From the NCBI GenBank assembly GCA_009746045.1, contig RPFO01000065.1, forward strand, positions 2,229,484-2,293,483: a DNA stretch of 64,000 nucleotides, written 5' to 3'. A model generated the notes under the pieces. That model saw only the letters and a list, made by a program, of their open reading frames with translations, had not been told where the DNA came from and searched no databases. Below are positions 21,021-31,642 of the stretch, piece by piece. The position numbers and the translations under genes are program-made. Within the stretch, counting starts at the first letter, position 1, and every line of letters starts with the position of its first letter. This DNA comes from Mesostigma viride (taxonomy: Eukaryota > Streptophyta > Mesostigmatophyceae > Mesostigmatales > Mesostigmataceae).

Positions 21021-21667
21021 AGTTAGCATTTTGGGCAACCAATATGCTAAGTGGATGCAGTTTGGAAAGACCTTTCCAACGCCGTGCTGACCGCCTGAAA
21101 CAGACAAGGGACAAGAAAGATATGAGGTCCCGAAGTCCTAGCCGTCCGCGGTCGGCGAGGGTGCAACCTTCTGGGGTAGTGGACAGGACACGTGGCAGGC
21201 CGTGCCTGCACAGGCTTAGCCTGACTATCACGTGACTGTAGTCCACGTAGACCAGGAGGGGCAGCAGCCTGCGACTGGTGGGGTACTGGAACTGGCACAA
21301 GGCTGCAAGGATACTAGGTCTTGCAGGCTTGTGACAGGTCCTGTACTTCCTAGGTTGCAGGTAGCTAGGTAAATCCAGTTCGTCCTGGCTCTGCAAGGAT
21401 GCCAGTGGACGTTGAGGATTTGCTAGCAAGCCTGCAATATGCCTCGTCACACCGATGGGAACGAGGAGCAACAAAGAGGCATATAGCTTGGTCATGGGGA
21501 TGGCCAAGCTATCTCGGAAGCACGCGCTCTGGTTGCCCACTTGAACGTGGAAGTGACCAACAAGGTGAGGCTTGGTGTTTGGGCTAAAGGTTGCTGTCCC
21601 CAGCAATTGGCTCAAGCTTTGCGTGAAAGACCAAGAGCTCACACGCGCTGGGCTGGTTCATCTACCT
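21021..21667 (+). repeat. Element B 5' LTR (647 bp)
   Basis: Begins AGTTAGC and ends CTACCT; the 3' LTR ends CTAACT, giving inverted ends AGTTAG/CTAACT with one change here. The sequence after it (CGTACTATTGGTTCC) does not start with TGG, so the primer site is unclear. Confidence 0.9.
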
Positions 21668-22755
21668 CGTACTATTGGTTCCGTGGCGCATTTCATGTCG
21701 GAAGAAATTCCGGCGCTTGAGCAATCGCCAAGCCAAGGAGCCGCAGTGCCGCGGCAGGAGGCAGAAGGACCTCTGCACCCATACAGCCAGCCAGAAACCG
21801 CGTCCACGTTTGTACAAGCTGCGCATTTGGCGAGGGGCTTGGCGCGGGGAGGCTGGGTGGCTGTTTTCGGCAACTCGGAAGGGCCGTCTGCCAACGACCC
21901 TGTTGTGATGCATGTGCGGGCCACGACTTCTCCGGGGGAGACGAGTCGTGTGACGGTGGAGCGCTTGATTGCGCTGAGAGACGAGGTCGCAGCGCTTATC
22001 TACAGCCTTGAGATCGCCTATCAAGGTGGTCACGTCATGCTGCACGGTTTGGATCTTGCTCGAGAGGCGTTGGGACAGCTGGTCGCCATCAGCCTTGGTG
22101 CCACCCGATTATTTAACCATTGGGTCGCAACGAGTTCCCTCGGTGAAGGGACGAACGCTTCACACCTCGTGCGTGACGCGCAGGTGCGTGAGCAGGACAG
22201 CCCCTGGTCCTCGCAAGAAGTAGTTGCTCAAACCTGTGAGCACCTTGTTAACATTTTGCTTCAAGAGTCGCGAGGCCACGCAGATCGGTGGCTTATCACC
22301 ACGCGTCCCGCCGGCATCTGGTCCACATTAGACACTCCTCGTGTTGTTGGAGCCCCCGGTGCATACGGTCCGTCGGTGGAAATCATCACAGGTCGGGACC
22401 TGTCTCCGCAGGCAGTGCACGACGAGTTCGTCGACCGCCCGTCGGGTGTTATTGCACGCTCGTCCCAGCAGTTGGACGAGGGAGACGGTTCTGCAGCAGG
22501 GTTCTCCGAGCGGCAACGCGCAGATTATCACGTCCCGCCGGAGCCGTTGCACGACTACAGCACTTACGGCACTGGGGCATACAACGAGCGACGAGGTGGG
22601 GGAGGACGCTGGGTGCGTAACGTGGTGTGGGGCAGGCGCCCTAACGAGAGGCGTGTGCCGTTTGACCAAACCGCAGACGGGAGGCCCGTCAGTCGCCTTC
22701 TTGGACCTTATTCTGAGGAGGAGGTGCGAGCTATTCCTCGGGTGAGGACGCCGGT

Positions 22756-23399
22756 TGTCAGGGGTGAATTTCACCCTGTGTGCCCAACTGCCTGCCGTTA
22801 ATATATTTCATATAGGCCATCCATTGTAAACGGAGGTATTAGGGTTGCGTCCTTATTAATCGCACCCGCCTGCCGTATTTCTGGCCATAATTAATATCGG
22901 CAGAGTATTATGCAGTGTTGGGGCAGTGAGCACGTGTCATGTTACGGCTCATGATTTGGTCACGGAGTGACTAAGATATTAGTGCCGAAGCTACGAGAAC
23001 CGGCACGTTATATCAAGACTTGTACGTTCAGGGTCCTACGACCTATAGCTAGCGTACTATTCAGTCGTACTACTCGACTAGAGAGTGTTAACGGAATCTG
23101 GCTAGCGTAACGCATTCTCAGCACATTTCAGATAAGCTATGCAATCTTTGTGCCAGCCTGTCAAGCACTCACACTTTGTGCACCCTTGTGCATAAGAGGA
23201 AGACGCAACCTACGTTGCACTTACCTAAGGTCTGAGCCATGAGTTATGGCTGACGCTTATTATGGTCCCCACCCGGGAGCCACATCATGGTTTTGGTGGA
23301 CAAACGGTGGTAGTCCGGGATTTAATATGCAATGATAATAAAGCGTAATCTTTAATTGTCACTATCGTTTTCGACCTACAAGTCTCAATATTTCTGACA
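22756..23399 (+). repeat. Element D left LTR
   Basis: 644 bp, TGTCAGGGG...TTTCTGACA, matching the right LTR almost base for base. Confidence 0.95.
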
Positions 23400-23409
23400 C
23401 AAAACCATG

Positions 23410-23424
23410 GTTTCTCCGATACCA
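23410..23424 (-). other. Primer-binding-site-like sequence on the wrong side of LTR E
   Basis: Minus strand reads TGGTATCGGAGAAACC directly after the E LTR end TTTCAACA. This is the initiator-Met type site, so the E LTR behaves as a 5' LTR towards the left, although RNase H on its right makes it a 3' LTR. Confidence 0.65.
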
Positions 23425-24172
23425 TGTTGAAAGAACTAATGGGTTTGCCCTCTACAATGCTTGTGATTGAAACCCAAATGTGCCTGTCCTTGCAGGTACA
23501 GGCTATGGAGGATGGGAGCAAAGAGACAGAGACTCAGTTTGAGGCAGAATGATAGTGAGGAGTTCCTTTGGCAAGGCTCCTCAGTTGTTTTATTAACTCG
23601 AGGAAAAAACACAGGCAGAAAACTGGGATGACCTGATTGGCTGGCTAGGAATGTGCCTAGGAATATTCTCATGTAATACTCAGGCCACCAATCAGGTTAG
23701 GTCAGTGTACAGGCTACCAATCAGATCTAGACAAGAATAAATCTTATCTTGTAACTGCTGTACAGCCTTATCTTGTAACTGATGTACAGTCTTAACTTGT
23801 AACTGCTGCACAGTAATCTAACTATTTAATAAAAGATCTCTCTATGTGTGATCTGATGATGATGAAGTAAATCTGGCGTGAACATATCAGCGCCAAATCT
23901 GACATGCACAGTGTACATGTCAATCAGTCAGCTGTCCTGTCATAGATTCTCATCTGACATGTCATAGGTCAGCTGACATAGACACTGGATTTGTCAGCTG
24001 CCTATAAGGATCCACTTGGCATAGGTACTAATCCCTGATTACTAAAACTGGCCACAACTTTCTCATTTGTAGGCCAAATCCAACGGGATAAAGAACAGTG
24101 GCTCCTGTACAAGAGCCTCTATCTATCTAGCCAGGTCAGGTGGGTACAAATACAAGGACCATGTCCTTGACA
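23425..24172 (-). repeat. LTR of copia fragment E (748 bp)
   Basis: Minus strand begins TGTCAAGGACATGG, preceded by the purine tract AAGGGGGG (24173-24180), and ends TTTCAACA. Canonical TG...CA ends. It lies between a primer-like site and an RNase H gene end. Confidence 0.75.
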
Positions 24173-24273
24173 CCCCCCTTACAACACATGACCTTGCTCT
24201 AGTGCTATCCTGTCAAGTATAACACTTAGAGCAAAAAAGCTCTCAGCCCCTGTGGGCATATACAACTGCATAT

Positions 24274-25012
24274 CTAAGTAGACACCAGCAGCTTGTCCCG
24301 CAGGGTGATGAACCGTGCCCTTCCCAGGGCCTTGGTGAAGATGTCCGCCAGGTTGTCCTTGCCAGGGCAGTGACGCATGCAGATGGAGCCCCCCTCCACC
24401 TGCTCACGGATGAAGTGGTAGCGCACGTCGATGTGCTTGGTGCGCTTGGGGTGCACAGGGTCCTTGGCCAGGGCCACCGCGCCAGTGTTGTCGCACAGCA
24501 CGGTCGTGGGCCCCTCCACAGGTGTACCCAGGTCTCCCAGCAGGCGCCTGAGTGGCAGCACCAGCTGGGTGACGCTGCTCGCAGCAATGTACTCCGCCTC
24601 GCAGGAAGACAGAGCAACAATGGGTTGCTTGCGGCTGCACCACTCCACGGGCGCACCCCGGAACAGGACCAGGTTGCCTGTCACAGAGCGTCTGGACTCT
24701 GGGCAGTTAGCCCAGTCAGCGTCAGTCCAGGCCTCCAGCCCCCCTTCCTGACCATACCGCAGACCCTTGTCCCTCGTGGTGTAGAGGTACCGGATCAGGC
24801 GGTCGGCAGCCTCCATGTGGGCCGCCGTGGGTGCCTGCATGTGCTGGGCCAGTTGGTTGACAGCAAAAGCAATGTCTGGACGTGTCCACAGCGCGACATA
24901 CAGCACGGCACCGGTTTTGGACTGATACAGCTGGGTGTCCGGGGCATTTAGCTGCATTCCCCCCTCGCGTTGGGGACTAACACGGGACACACTGACTGGG
25001 GTGCGTACAGGG
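24274..25012 (-). pseudogene. Copia RNase H and pol C-terminus (fragment E)
   Basis: Canonical Ty1/copia C-terminus: GAVLYVALWTRPDIAFAVNQ, then WTDADWAN (RNase H Asp), ALSSCEAEYIA (Glu), VLCDNTGAVALAK (Asp) and KDNLADIFTKAL near the end. It stops at TGA/TAA just before the purine tract and LTR. The upstream RT is missing beyond about 25012, where unrelated sequence starts. It contrasts with elements A and B in having ordinary copia motifs. Confidence 0.88.
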
Positions 25013-25019
25013 AAGGAGG

Positions 25020-25894
25020 GAGAAACAAAACCATTACAGAAAAACCTTAGGGTTAAGATGAAGAACGTGACATGCTACGAATTAGCGAGATACGCAAGTA
25101 ACGTCATGGAATATTACCCGGAAGTTCGCGGCATTGTTGTTGGCAAGCCGCACACTCGGCCTGGAAGAGGCCAGTCGGCCGCGGCCTACAGAGCCGCTGG
25201 GCCATATATTTCCTGATTCCAGCAAAAGCACCAGATTTCGTGAGTGCAGCTGCGGCAGACATGCCAATTGAAGGCTGGCGCTACAGAAGATCCAAGTTCA
25301 ATCCATGCTAGGAGCGAACGTGAGCCGAAAATGAGCTTTGTGGTTATCTTTTTGGGTGCGGTTGGAAGGCGCTGTTTCGCTCGAGTTTAAGTGCTCGATC
25401 TTTATGCGAATTGAGCCGGCGGCATCGGGGATCCCGGAGCCGAGAAGCCAGCGCTGTCTACGGAAATGAAGAGGTCGGAATTTTTTGATTCCGATGCCCT
25501 TTTTTGGTTATTGCTTATCCTTTTGAAAGCATGGGGGGGGGCGCATTGTGCCCCGCGATGGCATGCTTGTGCATGTCTTAATTCTCCTTTATGTTCATGC
25601 CTGGCAATGGGTACATTGGTTCATCGTGATCAAGCTTCCTGGGTAAGGGGAATGTGCTGGTTATCATACCTAGCAAGTCCTACCAACTACCAAACAAGGG
25701 GGGCATTTTGATACCATTGGATTATACCAGAGCGTGTACCGGCTTAAGTTGAACAAGGGGTGTGTGAGAGCCAGTTTATACCTGGCTGCCCCACCCAGCT
25801 TTTAGGCTCTTGCCTAGCTGAATTGAGCGGGGAGAAACTGTTGGCCCTATTGTACCTGCATAGTGTCTTCACTTTAGGCATTGTGCAAGGGGGG
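25020..25894. other. Element D interior, no gene recognised
   Basis: No coding motif recognised. A second CAAGGGGGG purine run lies near 25694, and the purine tract of element D lies at about 25885-25894. Confidence 0.5.
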
Positions 25895-26537
25895 TGTCAG
25901 GGGTGAATTTCACCCTGTGTGCCCAACTGCCTGCCGTTAATATATTTCATATAGGCCATCCATTGTAAACGGAGGTATTAGGGTTGCGTCCTTATTAATC
26001 GCACCCGCCTGCCGTATTTCTGGCCATAATTAATATCGGCAGAGTATTATGCAGTGTTGGGGCAGTGAGCACGTGTCATGTTACGGCTCATGATTTGGTC
26101 ACGGAGTGACTAAGATATTAGTGCCGAAGCTACGAGAACCGGCACATTATATCAAGACTTGTACGTTCAGGGTCCTACGACCTATAGCTAGCGTAAGTTA
26201 TTCAGTCGTACTACTCGACTAGAGAGTGTTAACGGAATCTGGCTAGCGTAACGCATTCTCAGCACATTTCAGATAAGCTATGCAATCTTTGTGCCAGCCT
26301 GTCAAGCACTCACACTTTGTGCACCCTTGTGCATAAGAGGAAGACGCAACCTACGTTGCACTTACCTAAGGTCTGAGCCATGAGTTATGGCTGACGCTTA
26401 TGGTCCCCACCCGGGAGCCACATCATGGTTTTGGTGGACAAACGGTGGTAGTCCGGGATTTAATATGCAATGATAATAAAGCGTAATCTTTAATTGTCAC
26501 TATCGTTTTCGACCTACAAGTCTCAATATTTCTGACA
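25895..26537 (+). repeat. Element D right LTR
   Basis: 643 bp, preceded by GCAAGGGGGG and followed by the CCGGT duplication. Confidence 0.95.
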
Positions 26538-26679
26538 CCGGTGGCTGTCACTGCTGAAGAGCGGGAGAGAGAAGCCGCCGCTGAGGCAGAGCGCGAGGCA
26601 GAGGAGCTGCCCGACGCTTGAAGTCCTGTCTTCTTTTGCATGCCCTTGCATGTTGCAGTGTCGCTTTGTACATAATATA

Positions 26680-28062
26680 ATGCCTCGTGGGAAGGCCGGC
26701 GACGGCGACAAAGGCGAGGAGGAGAGGCCTGTGGAGACGGGCCAGGTGGTGCGAAAGGAGAAGGAGCCCATGGCGGGGGAAGCGATCCCTGCTAGCAACG
26801 GTGACGGGAGCAAGAGGCCGGGAGGCAAGCGCAAACAAGAGGAGGCGATGGAGGAGGCCAAACGGGCGCGGGTGGAGTGGCCTTCAGATGCTGTGCTGGT
26901 GGCTGGCGGACAGCCAACGCTGGAGAAGCGTAAGAGGGACTTGTCCTCTGACGATAATGGTAAGCGTCGTCATGTAGACGTGCCCTCCCCCAACCCTGCT
27001 GGCCCAAGTGGTGTCGTAACTGTGACGCCCGCTGTGGCTGGTGTCGCTGCTGTGACGCCCCCTGTGGCTGAGACAGTTAGGGCGTTACCGGGGTCGAGGC
27101 CTCACATGAGCGCCGTGTCCGTCATGAATGGCCAAAAGCCTCTCTGTCCACCATTAGCGCAGGAAGCACTAGATAAATGGCTTGAGGACATGGAGCTGGT
27201 GGTGCTCTCTGTGGATCCCACCGTGAATCTAGTGCAAGTCTTTCATTCCTCAACATGCAACCGGGATTCCTCTGAACGTGTGCGAGAAAAGACTTGGGTG
27301 GCTGTGAAGGACAAGCTAACCTGGGCACAGTTCCTGGATGGACTGAGGGAGGAGTTTTCAGATAAGGTTTTAAACCTCACAAACTACTATAAACACCAGT
27401 ATGACACGTTCGAGATCATTGGCCCTGTTGCAGAGGAGTGGGCCAGGCTCAACCGTATCAGAGACAAGGGGGCCAAGTATGGCTTCCTGGTCACAGATAG
27501 AGCCTTGGCAGACTATTTCCTGGACCGAATGGGGTTGAGTGTGGATGGGAGGAACAGTGCCCGCATGTTTCTGAACCAGACAGATGGGTCCTTGCGTGCT
27601 CTAGAGCTGGTATCCTTAGTATCAGGAAGCCAGACCCTGCCTGCAAAGCCATTCAGTCCCACGGCAGCAATGCCACCTCCGCTGCACAGGCCCAAGGTGA
27701 TGTCCCCGGGTACCCAGCCCGATGGGGCAAGGCCTAACAAGCGTAGGCGCTTCAGGCGCCAGAGGAATGGGGCTCAGGGTGGCAAGGGTGCAGGTTCCCA
27801 AGGAGGGGTTGGGAGCCAGCAAGCTGGTGGTCAGCAGGGCAAGGGTGGCCAAGGGCAAGGCAAGAGCCAAGCTCAAGGCAATCAGGGCAAGCAGGGTGGG
27901 CAGCCTCAGGGAGGCCAGGGGAAGCCTGGCAAGGGTGGGGCTGGGTCTGGAAAGAAGGGTGGAGCATGCTTTGTGTGTGGCAAGGAAGGTCACTGGCGTC
28001 GTGAGTGCCCTGACAGGAAGGCCAAGCCTGCTGGAGCAGGGGGCCAGTCTGGGCAGCAGTGA
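26680..28062 (+). CDS. Element B gag
   Basis: Intact frame of 460 codons from ATG 26680 (MPRGKAGDGDKGEE). The N-terminus is charged and low-complexity. The middle (about residues 155-300) is capsid-like (LDKWLEDMELVVLS, WAQFLDGLREEFSDKVL, ALADYFLDRMGLSV) and resembles the middle of element A gag. Then a basic Gly/Gln-rich region and the knuckle CFVCGKEGHWRREC (C-x2-C-x4-H-x4-C). Role: particle assembly and RNA binding. The stop TGA is followed by about 390 bases with no intact frame before the integrase remains. Confidence 0.88.
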   Translation: MPRGKAGDGDKGEEERPVETGQVVRKEKEPMAGEAIPASNGDGSKRPGGKRKQEEAMEEAKRARVEWPSDAVLVAGGQPTLEKRKRDLSSDDNGKRRHVDVPSPNPAGPSGVVTVTPAVAGVAAVTPPVAETVRALPGSRPHMSAVSVMNGQKPLCPPLAQEALDKWLEDMELVVLSVDPTVNLVQVFHSSTCNRDSSERVREKTWVAVKDKLTWAQFLDGLREEFSDKVLNLTNYYKHQYDTFEIIGPVAEEWARLNRIRDKGAKYGFLVTDRALADYFLDRMGLSVDGRNSARMFLNQTDGSLRALELVSLVSGSQTLPAKPFSPTAAMPPPLHRPKVMSPGTQPDGARPNKRRRFRRQRNGAQGGKGAGSQGGVGSQQAGGQQGKGGQGQGKSQAQGNQGKQGGQPQGGQGKPGKGGAGSGKKGGACFVCGKEGHWRRECPDRKAKPAGAGGQSGQQ

Positions 28063-29350
28063 CTAGCTACATCATCCCCTGTAAATATAGTCAATCACCC
28101 CCTGGGGAAGGTGTGCTGGATATACATAAGGACGGGGGTGTGCCCCTTGTGCAGCACCAAGGGTGTAAAGATGTTGTTCTTCCACTGGATTGCAATAACA
28201 ATGCTGCAGCTGAATCCCCTATGCCTCATGCAGGTGGTGGGTCTCCAGCAGGTGCTGGCCTGGAGGGCCAAGGGACCTTGCTGGAAGGGCCTGGAGCGGT
28301 CCAGGGTGCAGGGCCTGGCTTGGGGCGTCAGGATGGCCTGCAGGGAAGCCCTGGAACCTCAGGAGTGGATCATGTGTCCCCACACACGGTTCAGACGTCT
28401 CGCCAGGTCAGTACTGAGAGAGTGCTGAGCTATGCTGAGGCTGGCCATATAGGTTGCATCACATGTTTGGACATTCTGGGCAGGCAGCAATGTTTGCTTG
28501 GAAGTTAGGTAGGGAACCTTTGTGGGAGGCATGCCAGGCTGCTGCTGAGAACTGTGGTTGCCAGGAGAATGCTGTTCACCCACCCCAGTCCCATGCTAGG
28601 GAGCCTGCTAGAGAGCGTGGCGACATCCAGATGGATATCCAGCATATCAGGGGCTTGTATATATTAGTGGGGGTGGACAGGTTCAGTAGATATAGACTGA
28701 TAGGCATTCTACCTGGTATGCAGGATCGAGCATCACTTGTTGTTGGGTATGAAGGCCCTGATCCCAGGCTTTGGGGTATGCAAGAGTGTGCAGGCAGACT
28801 TGCAGTTTGACTGTTTGCTCAAGCATCAGGACCAGCTGCCTTGTAAGCTGGTAGTAGTCCCCAGGGAGAGTCATGGGCAGCAAGGGGCTGTAAGAGATCC
28901 ATACGTGAAGTGAAGACAGTGGTGCTAGCAGCAGAGTCAGTGCCACTTGTGGCATCTGCCTTAGAGAGGGCAGCCTGGTGTAAGGGGATAGAAGAGCAGC
29001 TGAACCACAGGGTTAATTATTACTTTGATGGTGTGGCTGTCTCTCCCCTGGCCCTGCAGTATAGCTTACTACCTGAGAATGTGGTGCAGGCCAGTCTTAG
29101 AAAGGCAGACAGGCTGTTTGCCCAGCTGAGACGTAAGGACAAGAACTGGAATGTGCTGAGGCCTCAGGTGGGGCTGAAGGTCAGGATGTGGAAGGAACCA
29201 TCTATTCCAGGCAAGCGGGGGAAGTGGCAGGATGGGGTTGTCACTCGTGTGGAAGAAGCTAACAGATCTTGCCTGGTGGCTTTGGAAAAGGATCCAAGGC
29301 ACGTGTACAGGTTGTCCTGGGCTCATGTCAAGGAGAGAAGGCCACATGCA
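28063..29350 (+). pseudogene. Element B integrase, frameshifted
   Basis: Remains are spread over three frames: the zinc domain near 28455-28560 (HHMFGHSG ... CQAAAENCGC), first Asp block GDIQMDI with GVDRFSRYRLIGILPGM (28620-28715), second Asp block VQADLQFDCL (28790-28820), and GCKRSIREVKTVVL where the catalytic Glu should be. The Glu is not present. The C-terminal SH3-like domain (LKVRMWKEPSIPGKRGKW ... YRLSWAHVKERR, about 29170-29345) sits at the N-terminus of the next open frame. Aligning by eye with element A, order and motifs agree. This integrase is probably inactive. Confidence 0.75.
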
Positions 29351-31642
29351 ATCTGGCCTGCAGACGGGCCAGGCCCTCCCAGCTGGGTTGAGGAGCCAGG
29401 CCAGAGCCAGGCAGCAGCAGCTAACAATCCTCTGGTGGTGGATGATGGTCTGTCCCTGCTGGAAGATGACGAGCAGGAGGAGGCTGCTGAAGCAACTGTC
29501 ACAAGGCCAGAGGGGACGGGGCAGCCACCTAAGGCCCGGGGGCCTCTCATGGCGGACGTCATCCGAGCACTCATGCGCAGCAAACATGATCCCAAGGTAT
29601 CCAAGCTCACGGGGTGGGGGTCGTGCTGGGCAGCTACAATGGAGGTAGATACCAACTCACAGGTGTCTGTCATCAGGGAAGAGGATGCTGTAGGCTTACA
29701 GATGTCCCATCCCAGTTGCCTTGCTGTGTCTGATTTCTCAGGAAAGGTGTCCATGAAGATCCTTGGGGAAGTGAGTGTGCCTATCTTAGGGGTGCCCACC
29801 ACGTTCTGTGTGGTAGAGGGCTATCAGGGGCCTGCCATTCTGGGTCAGAACTTCTTGTGCATGCCAGGGGTTACTTTGACCTCTGATGAGTTGGCACTAG
29901 AAGGCAGGGGCAGCCTCCCCCTTGAAAGATATCACTATTCCCAGGGTCTTGCAGTGGCGGTGAAGGCTGTTAAGAGTCAGCCAGCTGAGGGTCCTCAAGG
30001 TCAGGAGCCCATAGCTGAGGACCTGTTGATAATCCCAACCACCTTTGATCCACGGCAGTTAGGGGTAAACAGGTACCAGATAGCTGCTCACAGTCCTATT
30101 CCCTGGCGCCAGCTAGTCGAGATGATGCAGAGCCCCAAGATGGCTAAGGCATGGACTCTTGGCTTTGTTGCTTCTGGGCATGAGTGGATAGTTTCCAACT
30201 GTGCAGAACCTGTGGATGAGCTGCCAGAAGTTCACCAGCTGCTCAGATTGATGTTTGTCCTCAAGCTCAAGGAGGTAGATGGTGTCCAGGTGCCACATGT
30301 CAGACCAGTTGTAACCGAGTATCATGGCACTGGCCAGTTGTTAGATGAGGAGCTCTATACTCCAGGGATGCTGCATGACACGTGGAGGATTCTGCTGTGT
30401 ATATTTCTGTCTTTTCTGGTTAAGGGTGTGCCCTATAGCTCTGTGCTGATTGATTTCAAGAGGGCTTTTCTCAAGGGTGACCAAGATCAGGCTAGGCAGA
30501 CTTGGAGAGATATCCCTCCTTTCTTTGTGACTGTACCTGCTGTATGGAGAGCAGAGATAAAGGCCAGGTACCTGAGAATTCTGAAAGGGTTGGAAGGTCT
30601 CAGGTCCAGTCCCATTATCTGGAGAAAGAGCCTAGAGAAATTCTTGAAGAATACTTGTGGGTTTTCTGTGTCTCCAGTGGATCCCTGTTTGTTCCAAGGG
30701 TCCCACAATGGCCTTCCTGTCTTTGCCTCACTGCATGGTGATGACCTGCATCTCATAGGTCCACCAGACTGGGTTGAGGCTGTTTTGGCCAAGATCCAGA
30801 AGCGGTTTGAGCTGGGTAAGATACAGCACATGGTGGAGAATGAGCCTATGGTCTTCTGTGGCATGCAGGCTACGTTGTTCCAAGCCAAGGGCTCGTGGTT
30901 CATCAGGATGGAGGGTGGTAAGGACTACCCACAGCAGATTGTAGATGCATTGCAGGAGCCCATCACGCAGGCTAGGTGTGCTACCATCAGGGGCATGCTG
31001 GCATGGCTTGCAAGTATATGTGCCCCTGACTTGCTGGTTTTGAGTCGACTTACTGATTCCCAGCTGGTTGAGGTGGGTGCTGAGAGTGTGGTGCAGGCTG
31101 TCATGATGTCTCCCCCTCTTATACTGGGTCCTGTGGATTTGTACAAGCCCCTTGACATGATCCTTTATGTGGACAGTTCTATGGACAATAGGAAGGTCAC
31201 AGAGGTCAGGGGCAGGGCAGCAGCATTAGTTACCCTGGAGCAAGATCACACCTCACTTGTTACCTGGTACAGTCGGTTGCAGAACAGGGTTACACCCAGC
31301 AGTGATATTGCTGAGTGCAGGGCAATCTGTGAAGGGCTGCATACTGCTCTTTACTTGAGGGAGCTCTTCTACCAGCTATGTCAAGTGGCTTCCTGTAGGT
31401 TGCAGCTGCACACACTGGTGAGGACTGATAGCATGGGCATGGTGCAATTTGTGCACAGGCAGCTGGCCAGGAGCAGGGACCTTGACTACTTGTTGCTCAA
31501 GGAGATGTCCTACCTAGCTCACATTGAACATGTGCCTGGTGTGGATAACCCTGCAGATGCCCTCACCAAGCTGGAGGAGAAGGCGGAGCGGCAGTACCCC
31601 CTGCTCCGTGGGCTCATGGACCCCTTACACGGGCGGCCATAG
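28910..31642 (+). CDS. Element B integrase C-terminus, protease, RT and RNase H
   Basis: One open frame of about 910 codons, with no clear ATG at its start. In order: integrase C-terminal domain (about residues 80-145); acidic linker; retropepsin-like domain (about 238-330) with VDTNSQVS (Asp247) and AILGQNFL; RT from about 470, with LIDFKRAFLKGD near 515, GLEGLRSSPIIWRKSLEKFL, and LHGDDLHLIG (HGDD at 609-612) in place of copia YVDD. RNase H has VDSSM (Asp755), IAECRA, RTDSMGM and DNPADALTK. The domains are copia-type; the order INT-PR-RT-RH is not the Ty1/copia order. DTG is DTN. Protease, RT and RNase H are uninterrupted. Confidence 0.88.
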   Translation: MKTVVLAAESVPLVASALERAAWCKGIEEQLNHRVNYYFDGVAVSPLALQYSLLPENVVQASLRKADRLFAQLRRKDKNWNVLRPQVGLKVRMWKEPSIPGKRGKWQDGVVTRVEEANRSCLVALEKDPRHVYRLSWAHVKERRPHAIWPADGPGPPSWVEEPGQSQAAAANNPLVVDDGLSLLEDDEQEEAAEATVTRPEGTGQPPKARGPLMADVIRALMRSKHDPKVSKLTGWGSCWAATMEVDTNSQVSVIREEDAVGLQMSHPSCLAVSDFSGKVSMKILGEVSVPILGVPTTFCVVEGYQGPAILGQNFLCMPGVTLTSDELALEGRGSLPLERYHYSQGLAVAVKAVKSQPAEGPQGQEPIAEDLLIIPTTFDPRQLGVNRYQIAAHSPIPWRQLVEMMQSPKMAKAWTLGFVASGHEWIVSNCAEPVDELPEVHQLLRLMFVLKLKEVDGVQVPHVRPVVTEYHGTGQLLDEELYTPGMLHDTWRILLCIFLSFLVKGVPYSSVLIDFKRAFLKGDQDQARQTWRDIPPFFVTVPAVWRAEIKARYLRILKGLEGLRSSPIIWRKSLEKFLKNTCGFSVSPVDPCLFQGSHNGLPVFASLHGDDLHLIGPPDWVEAVLAKIQKRFELGKIQHMVENEPMVFCGMQATLFQAKGSWFIRMEGGKDYPQQIVDALQEPITQARCATIRGMLAWLASICAPDLLVLSRLTDSQLVEVGAESVVQAVMMSPPLILGPVDLYKPLDMILYVDSSMDNRKVTEVRGRAAALVTLEQDHTSLVTWYSRLQNRVTPSSDIAECRAICEGLHTALYLRELFYQLCQVASCRLQLHTLVRTDSMGMVQFVHRQLARSRDLDYLLLKEMSYLAHIEHVPGVDNPADALTKLEEKAERQYPLLRGLMDPLHGRP

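Larger units (their letters stand above)
22751..26542 (+). mobile_element. LTR element D nested in B, target duplication CCGGT
   Basis: LTRs at 22756-23399 and 25895-26537 (TGTCAG...CTGACA), with CCGGT at 22751-22755 and 26538-26542. A purine tract GCAAGGGGGG precedes the right LTR, so the element reads on the plus strand. Its 2.5-kb interior has no plus-strand gag or pol. Instead it holds an inverted copia fragment E (LTR plus RNase H). It is therefore a non-autonomous, chimeric element. LTRs differ by a few small indels and substitutions. Confidence 0.9.
21695..26621 (+). pseudogene. Element B upstream ORF (before gag), split by element D
   Basis: ATG at 21695, 27 bases after the LTR. It runs to the CCGGT site at 22751-22755, is interrupted by element D, and resumes at 26543 to TGA 26619-26621. 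The two parts join in frame when D and one CCGGT are left out, giving about 379 residues. N-terminal half: MSEEIPALEQSPSQG, then helical stretches (VERLIALRDEVAALIYSLEI, LDLAREALGQLVAISLGA). The end is an acidic charged helix (EEREREAAAEAEREAEELPD). No known family recognised. The position parallels the upstream ORF of element A. Gag starts 58 bases after its stop. Confidence 0.7.

Noticed and set aside
20965-21642. Annotating the antisense LTR frame as a gene
   Set aside because: No homology or start context. The two LTR copies are not independent evidence, so it is reported only as an observation.
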